This document shows positions 58,271-64,000 of a stretch of DNA of 64,000 nt, piece after piece. The stretch's first letter is position 1, and the number at the start of each line of letters is the position of its first letter. The notes beneath the pieces are model-generated. The model ran no database searches. It was given only the letters and a program-made list of their open reading frames with translations, and was not told the origin of the DNA. The translations under genes and the position numbers were made by a program. This stretch comes from Apostichopus japonicus (Eukaryota; Echinodermata; Holothuroidea; Aspidochirotida; Stichopodidae): contig NC_092572.1 in NCBI RefSeq assembly GCF_037975245.1, forward strand, positions 4,919,501-4,983,500, in the 5' to 3' direction.

Positions 58271-58884
58271 GTTTGGTTTTGTTTTCTATAGCAGTAATAA
58301 CAAGTGCATTTTTCTTACCACGGTGTCCTCTTTGTTTTAAATTGATGCCTTGTTGTATTTTCCATAATTTCCTTATTTTTTATATCCTTAAGTTCCTTTT
58401 TTTTGGTGCTAGCTACATGGTTATTTGCGTATATTTAAAATTCCTTTTTACTATTTTAAATGTAATTTCAAGTAGTATTTTTGATTCATTTTTTCCCTGT
58501 TTGAACTCCATTCAGAGACATCCACCCGCTCCCATTTTGCCAGAAAAGACGATGTTGTTGAAGTAAATATAAAACCCACAATCAAAGAGCACATTCGTCG
58601 TTCATTTAATTTAATTTTCTCTGTTAGTTTCTTACCACGTTTTAAATCAATCAGTTAAATTGTTCGTTCGTTGAAAAATACGTTTCTTTCCAGTGTCACA
58701 TTTGATTAGTAGAAGTACGACGTACTGAGAAGTCCGTATTCGATCGATGTATAACAAGTATAAATTATGTCTACGTAACAGTTTAACAAGAGCAACACAA
58801 TACAAGAAACTTTGGAAAGCTTAACGTTAAAATTCTTGACTCTTTTAGCAGTTATCGTTGCTTTCCTTTAGTCAATTATGTCTT

Positions 58885-59063
58885 TTATTCAATAACAACG
58901 TAATATTCACAACAAAAACGGTACTTCTCTTCACACGTAACGTCGTTATAATGACCATCTTTAATCACGCCGCGGTCTTCTTCGTATCCCCATCCACCAG
59001 TAGGTTCTCCGTTACCCCAATTGACATACGTGAGGTTGCTACCGTCCTCATATGTCCAAACTC
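58885..59063 (-). CDS. Lectin gene C, CTLD second half and stop
   Basis: The acceptor TTTTATTTTCAAG matches gene B. The exon encodes VWTYEDGSNLTYVNWGNGEP then TGGWGYEEDRGVIKDGHYND and VTCEEKYRFCCEYYVVIE, with stop TAA 58885-58887. The EPN motif is EPT. The conserved Cys of the D-C position is Arg: codon CGC, one transition from TGC. Its partner Cys in V-T-C therefore has no canonical mate. W-N-D is Y-N-D. AATAAA overlaps the stop codon and could act as a polyadenylation signal. The domain is intact in length, so the protein may have shifted function rather than died. Confidence 0.85.
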
Positions 59064-59696
59064 CTTGAAAATAAAAATACAATACCAACTACGAAATCGA
59101 CTTGTTCAATGCTTTTTATACGTATTAACAGAAAGTAACTTATATCAATTGTGGATACACTAAATATCACCAGTATTGTCAACGAATTTAGTTAACTGAA
59201 TATTTTCTAAATCTAGCTCTTTTCATGTTCAGGTAAATCAGTTGTTTTTAACCTTCAGAAAGCTTACCAACCCACACCTATTCCCATTGTCCCTCCATTT
59301 GTTCGCAAGTAAGCTAATTGAAATAATACTAAATGACTAAACCCAGTAGGGCCACCCAATTTAAATGAGTACACCAATCCGCCAGTATTTCATATTAGAT
59401 GATTTAAATTCATTAGCATAATCTATCAATTTTAAATTCAAATAATTAACGCATCGACAAGTTAATACATGTAATAGACAATGGTACCCAATAATATCGT
59501 TATTTTTGTCTTTGTTTTAGCATAGAGATGTTGCTTGTGACTTCTAGTTAAGTAAAAAAAAATTTAGGATGGCGTTGTGACTACTTTAATCAAATGCAAC
59601 GGTAGTTTGAGTTATATTATGTATGCATATTTCTGATCACGATCCGGGGCATTAGCCACCAAAGACAATGGCTGCTTTAATGTGTTTGTTTGTTAC

Positions 59697-59894
59697 CTTC
59701 TTTTTCCGAGTCATGGATGCCTATCCAGGCGTATTCATACCCTATGTTGGCTTCATATAGAATGGCATATACTTCAGTATTCTCCTCTTCGTTGTCAATG
59801 TGCACGAGGTGACCATTGTTGGATAAATTGTGGCATCTATCTACTGCTTCAGACCAGGTTAGCTTATAGTTACTAATCCAGTACATCGATTGGT
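59697..59894 (-). CDS. Lectin gene C, CTLD first half
   Basis: The exon has the same 198-bp length and borders as gene B (GACTGGAACAG acceptor, G|GTAACA donor), phase 1-1. It encodes QSMYWISNYKLTWSEAVDRC then HNLSNNGHLVHIDNEEENTE and YEYAWIGIHDSEKE. W-x-x-A-x-x-x-C, H-L-V-x-I and W-I-G-I-x-D are kept. DNA identity to gene B is high and extends about 300 bp into the upstream intron, then stops near 60200, where the gene B linker exon would be expected. Confidence 0.85.
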
Positions 59895-60429
59895 CTGTTC
59901 CAGTCATTAGTCAGTCGTTATCAAAGGGAGAGAGAAAAATGAAAAGGAATGACATAAAGAATCACCACTCCATGTTTTCCTTCGCATCTATGTGCTGTTA
60001 AATATTGTTATCAATTCTACTAAAATAAAAATATAAATTAAAAGGTAAATATTGTAAGTTCACCAATATAATATATCGGTACAAGAAGTTCACACATATT
60101 GATTACAATACTGTAAGTATTGTAGTGACAGTATTGCATCTCAATTTACTACAAATTTCGTCAATACTGATCTTATATTAATAGTTGGCTAGGATAATTT
60201 TAATAATTTTTTTAAAATCAGTCACCGGTTGAAAATGACAAAGCTAAAGAGTACCGTATTTCACGACATTCAAAAAAGGTTACAATGTAATTTTCCTAAA
60301 AACAACTGTTATGCAATGTAACAGTAAAGCAGACTAAGACTAATTGAGATATAAAAAACAATATTTGACAGCTGGAGGAGGCATGAATCAACTCTAGATA
60401 CGAGATCATATTCTTACTTTATATGTATA

Positions 60430-60555
60430 GATATGTATAGATAAATAGATATATATATATATATATATAAATATAGATATATATAGATATATATATATAT
60501 ACAGATATAGATATATATAAATATATATATACACATATACATATATATATATATA
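60430..60555. repeat. AT/GATA microsatellite
   Basis: Interrupted ATATAT and ATAGAT repeats. The tyrosine/isoleucine-rich frames across it are artefacts. It abuts the SINE tail at 60556. Confidence 0.9.
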
Positions 60556-60690
60556 TTTGAAATTGAAGTGAATTGGAAAATCCAGTACAGTGAAAAAACT
60601 TCCAGCCTCCACCGGGATTCAAACCTATGGACCTATGGCTATGGACCCTGATTGTATGTCCAGAACTTCGAAAGCGGCAAGGATATATAA
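60556..60690 (-). mobile_element. tRNA-derived SINE, third copy
   Basis: The minus strand has CATACAATCAGGGTCCATAG, a deleted A-box region, GGTTTGAATCCCGGTGGAGG and the body GCTGGAAGTTTTTTCACTG. It shares head, B-box area and body with 40212-40373, but the middle is rearranged. Confidence 0.75.
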
Positions 60691-61174
60691 ATATGACAAT
60701 GTACGTAAATATCAATTGTTTCCGAATCAAAGAAATCACGTATCTTGAGGTTAATTTGTCCGGTTTTGGCCCGGTTTGTTACAATAAGAAAAACATACAG
60801 TTATAACATATAGTCTACTTGCAATAGCCAAACATATACTTTCCAAAGCATTAATACAAATAGATAGGGCCACAGTCGAACTGCTCTTTGACCTGTTCAG
60901 ATAATGTATGCCACTTCGTGTATTGAAGAAGTAGAGATTCCGAAAAAAAAATCTAACACGTGTTTCCTGTTTAGTTATTCTTTGTTTCAATATCAATTAT
61001 TTTTCAGAAGACGTTTTGATAAAAGTAGACACCTCCACTAGTGCAGTGATTAATGAAAAAGATCGTCATCTTCAATAAATGAACGACAAATTAATTAAAC
61101 CCGCTTGCAGGTCTACCTTTGGAGATTGATATCAAAATTCCAGTCTTTGCATGCTACATTTAATCTTGTTTTAC
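60691..61174 (-). other. Gene C intron sequence
   Basis: AT-rich sequence between the SINE and the gene C first exon. No exon seen; the 81-codon minus-strand frame at 60751-60996 lacks splice support and family resemblance. Confidence 0.4.
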
Positions 61175-61328
61175 CTCCTTTCTGGTAGGCCTCGTGTTGT
61201 TGATATAGTACAAACGTTAATGACATATCGCAAAATTCTGCTCCGTTTTCCTTGTTTCTGTCAATCAGCAGATACCCGAGATAACAAAATACAGCTAATA
61301 CAATATGTAGTGTTGCATGAGTCTGCAT
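61175..61328 (-). CDS. Lectin gene C, candidate first exon
   Basis: On the minus strand ATG 61328 encodes MQTHATLHIVLAVFCYLGYL, then LIDRNKENGAEFCDMSLTFV and LYQQHEAYQKG, ending at G|GTAAAA in phase 1, which is compatible with the CTLD exon at 59894. The first 22 residues form a good signal peptide. The rest is a 29-residue mature segment with one Cys, unlike the two-Cys exon. Joined directly to the two CTLD exons it would give about 176 residues. Another possibility is that the CTLD exons are served by the linker exon at 63.9 kb. Confidence 0.5.
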
Positions 61329-61844
61329 TGTTTTATCACGAGGAGGTAACCACTAGTGTAACATGAGCGATGCCAAGCTATGTTAATAACCTAATATTAC
61401 AATGATATTAATCAATCATATAGACACCATGTAACACTAACTACCTGCTCGCATCGTACCCATCCCAACCCACACTCTCTGATACCAAAGTCTCCTGGTT
61501 TGTTATTACACTTGTCGTGGAAACATTTTCCCTATGTACTGTGTACGTAAGGTGATGATTGAGGTATAATAGAAAGGATCAATGTACTATGCAACAAGGC
61601 TTGTATTAATCATATAACATCCTAAAATATAAACACAGTAGAAAGCACGTGATTATTTCTTATTGAAGCAACAGTACGGTTGCGTATGCAAACTGGTGTA
61701 TTGGCTCCATTTGATTTTAATGGTAACCAAAGTAGCAGTAACAAAATATTGAAAGTAGCTTGTCAACAGAGATGCTTGACTTGTAAATTTATGAAGGAGA
61801 AATACTAACTTCATCAAATATTTCCTTCCTTTGTATAAAATTAT
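61329..61844. other. Upstream of gene C first exon
   Basis: AT-rich; no convincing TATA box or other gene. Confidence 0.4.
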
Positions 61845-61935
61845 CATCTTCCGTTGCTATGACAACATAATACAAATATTCCAACTACTCAAGAGAAGTA
61901 GCTTTCTTTCACAATTATCAACGGTAGAACTTGAT
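61845..61935. repeat. Dispersed 0.3-kb repeat, copy 3 (left piece)
   Basis: TTGCTATGACAACATAATAC through CACAATTATCAACGGTAG aligns with 29546-29620. It is interrupted by the LINE and resumes at 63195. Confidence 0.75.
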
Positions 61936-63194
61936 AATAATAATTAATAATTATAATTTATTCTTTTATAGCGCTTTACATCAAAAGAAAGATCTCAAAG
62001 CAGCTTCACAGAAACGCATAAAATAATACAACTTAAAAAATATTACAGCCTAAAAATATTAGTCTAAAAATATTGCATCCTAAGAATTACAGAAATAAAT
62101 AACTTTAACAATAATTATTTAAAAACAATAAAATTCAGAAATTAAAGACAAAAGCAATGAAATATGACAGCATACAATAACACTAAAATACAAAACTATT
62201 ACAGCCGAAAATTAGCAACAATAAGACTATCAAAACAAAAATAGAAAATAAATTTCAATATAAAACAATCAAAAGATGGCAAGATGGTAACACAAACAAT
62301 ATGACTGGAAGTTTAAAAAGAATAATACTTTCGAAAAAGGTGAGTTTTAAGGAGTGCCTTAAAAACATTTAATGATGGAGCTGCCCTGATGTCATTGGGG
62401 AGTGCATTCCATAGATCAGGTGCAAAATAGGCAAAGGATCGTGCGCCAAAGCTTTTTTGGGAATCTGCCCGGCTCTAGTCGTATCTCCATATAATCTCTG
62501 CTCCCCTGTCGTGTGCGATTGGCAATCTGCAGGGGCGCTGGAAGAGCCTGGCGACTGATCAGAGAGCCAAGATAGTGAGGGGCAGTGCCATTTATAATAT
62601 TGTAAGTTATGACTAGAGACTTGAATTCGATCCTTGCAGAGACAGGTAACCAATGAAGGTCAATCAATCTGAGTGTGATGTGTTCATGCCTCCTACTCCG
62701 TGTAACCATGCATGCTGCCGAGTTTTGAATCAATTGACGACGTGCCAGTTGCTGTTGCTCAATTCCATAGAGTAAACTATTACAATAATCAAGGTGCGAT
62801 GTAACAAATGCATGAATTAATCTTTCTGTGCTTGTGCGATCTAAGAGCTTACGAATTTTCCCAATACGATACAATGAGTATGATGCTGACTGACAAATTT
62901 TTGAAACATGACTTGACATAGAACTGATTTCATCAAATTGCACTCCTAAATTTCTGACAACGGAAATGGGTTTAACATGAGTAACACCAACTCTGAAACT
63001 AGATATGTCTGTTTGAACTTTTCGGAACTTACTGTGAAAATGAATTACTTCTGTTTTGCTATCATTGAGTACAAGTCGATTTGCTGCCATCCACTCACGA
63101 ATATCATCTATGCATTTTTCAGGTATGAATGTCCAGTCCGATAGATTTTTACACGAAAAATACAGTTGTGTATCATCGGCAAAGAGCATAAGGT
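61936..63194 (-). mobile_element. 5'-truncated CR1/L2-type LINE with 7-bp duplication
   Basis: A 1.26-kb minus-strand insertion is flanked by AACTTGA (61929-61935 and 63195-63201). Its 3' end carries GCGCTATAAAAGAATAAATT and then an ATT-rich tail, as in CR1/L2/Jockey-like LINEs. The uninterrupted repeat copy at 29.6 kb shows the pre-insertion arrangement. It encodes the reverse transcriptase C-terminal part described in the next entry. Confidence 0.85.
62416..63189 (-). pseudogene. LINE reverse transcriptase C-terminal fragment
   Basis: The 257-codon frame starts inside the catalytic box, MLFADDTQLYFSCKNLSDW, continues with EWMAANRLVLNDSKTEVIHF and NLGVQFDEISSMSSHVSKIC, then TSHLDYCNSLLYGIEQQQLA and LHWLPVSARIEFKSLVITYN. 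These are the post-catalytic RT blocks and thumb of the CR1/L2/Jockey group. The first YADD-containing blocks and any upstream ORF were never inserted (5' truncation), so it is dead on arrival though its frame is well preserved. A frame change near 62480 garbles the last 15 or so residues. Confidence 0.85.
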
Positions 63195-63530
63195 AACTTG
63201 ACGTATGTGTACCTGTTTACGACTCCTTAACCAAATGAAAAAATCCCTTTCAAAATACGTATGGAACGTATATGTAATTTAACATAGGTCTTTTGTTTAA
63301 GGTCTTTTGTTTAAGGGCAAATAATCATATTGCGCTTTTGATATAGAACTGTGGTTCATCAAAAGAGAAAATGACTAATTTACGTCATCTATATGGCTGC
63401 TATCTATAAAGGTTAACGCATCCTCCTGTTGGACTGATATTTAATCAATTTAACAGTATGTAAACGGATGATATCCCCCCCCCCTCTCCAATCCAATCTC
63501 CCCCCCCCTTCTCCCGCAAAAAAAAAAAAT
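63195..63530. repeat. Dispersed 0.3-kb repeat, copy 3 (right piece)
   Basis: AACTTGACGTATGTG, GGTCTTTTGTTT, CTGTGGTTCATCAAA and CTATCTATAAAGGTTA, then a C-rich and A-rich end, match 29620-29935. Confidence 0.75.
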
Positions 63531-63561
63531 TAAAATAATAATCATACTAAATTGAAATAAA

Positions 63562-63910
63562 TAAATAATCGATTGGTCTATTCCAGTCATAAGTCAGTCG
63601 TAAAGAAAGAGAGATAGAAAATTGAAAAGGAATGACAAAAAGATTCATATTTCAAGAATTTCCTGTGATCTATTTCTTGATAAATATTGTTATCAATTCT
63701 ACAGAAATAAAAGATTTCAGGATTTCAAGATTTCAAGATTTCAGATTTCAAGATTTCAGTTTACATTGGAATTTAAAACATTGTTAGTTCACAATGATGA
63801 TATTGGTAGAAGAAATGTCCAACAATAACTTTATAAGAAATTAACACATGTTGATTATTATTAAAATTTCTGTCAACGGTAACTTTATATTTATAGTTGG
63901 CTACACTTAC
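63562..63910 (-). pseudogene. Lectin relic D: intron and truncated CTLD exon start
   Basis: On the minus strand the sequence matches the gene B intron 33236-32849, including GTAGCCAACTATAAATATAA, GAAATGTCCAACA and the acceptor stretch GACTTATGACTG. Then about nine bases of the CTLD exon (CCAATCGAT) remain before the match ends at 63570. The CTLD of this copy is therefore deleted here. Confidence 0.75.
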
Positions 63911-63998
63911 TCTTAACACCATCCTCTGTTGTAGAATCGGGTCGTTCAGTTGATTTTGTTGTGTCATGTTGAGCCAATGTATTAATGTGTGTCACATC
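63911..63998 (-). CDS. Lectin relic D / composite gene, linker exon (partial)
   Basis: In the frame of the gene B linker, the minus strand reads DVTHINTLAQHDTTKSTERP then DSTTEDGVK, ending A|GTAAGT in phase 1. It aligns with the gene B linker (D-V-N...D-N-S-T-T-K-E-R-V-N) and is open. The upstream acceptor lies at or beyond the window edge. Because its own CTLD exon is truncated, the next intact compatible exon downstream is gene C's at 59894. A longer alternative frame starting at 63967 is in the wrong frame relative to gene B. Confidence 0.55.
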
Positions 63999-64000
63999 AG

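Noticed and set aside
63773-63967. 64-codon minus-strand ORF beginning MTQQNQLNDP.
   Set aside because: The gene B linker alignment and the conserved donor show the true frame is a different one, and the ORF reads through the intron.

Overview
This is an animal nuclear genome window, not bacterial or viral. It is AT-rich, has short exons with GT-AG borders, and carries microsatellites, tRNA-derived SINEs, LINEs and many terminal-inverted-repeat (TIR) transposons. I infer a marine invertebrate deuterostome, possibly an echinoderm such as a sea cucumber, from the mix of secreted C-type lectin exons, CACTA-like, Harbinger and P-like elements, and poly-G MITEs. The species cannot be fixed from sequence alone.

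Host genes: the only host-type genes I recognise form a tandem family of secreted C-type lectins, all on the minus strand. Gene A (5205 down to beyond position 1) has a signal-peptide exon, a two-cysteine exon and a Thr/Ser-rich linker exon; its lectin domain lies off the left edge. Gene B (46826 to 32113) is complete in five exons: signal peptide, two-Cys exon, linker, and two half-CTLD exons, about 223 residues. Gene C (61328 to 58885) has a different first exon and two half-CTLD exons. A relic D (63998 to 63570) keeps a linker exon and only about 9 bp of a CTLD exon. A stray two-Cys exon candidate sits at 28.6-28.8 kb. Every internal exon junction is phase 1. I do not recognise the two-Cys exon module.

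Mobile DNA fills most of the rest. From 5.9 to 23.0 kb there is a four-deep nest. A PIF/Harbinger transposase gene is split by a 14.9-kb CACTA-like (CMC) element at 6356-21243. That element contains a P-like element with a THAP exon (7752-10746), which in turn contains a hAT-like MITE (9718-10369). Target-site duplications or reading frames mark each level. The CACTA-like element carries a zinc-finger/transposase gene and a five-exon companion gene with a SAM-like start, both frameshifted. A second, 5.3-kb CACTA-like element (52261-57522) carries only companion-gene exons, on the minus strand.

Other elements: L1/Tx1-type LINE remains at 25.98-27.0 and 41.7-44.9 kb; a 5'-truncated LINE at 61936-63194 with a 7-bp duplication; a Ty3/gypsy RNase H scrap at 29.4 kb; SINEs at 39.9, 40.3 and 60.6 kb; nested poly-G MITEs at 3.2-4.3 and 33.7-35.0 kb; and a 1.8-kb possible LTR-like unit at 48.9-50.7 kb. 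Several of these lie inside lectin introns, and the lectin flanks themselves are partly duplicated, so the locus looks like an actively rearranging lectin cluster.
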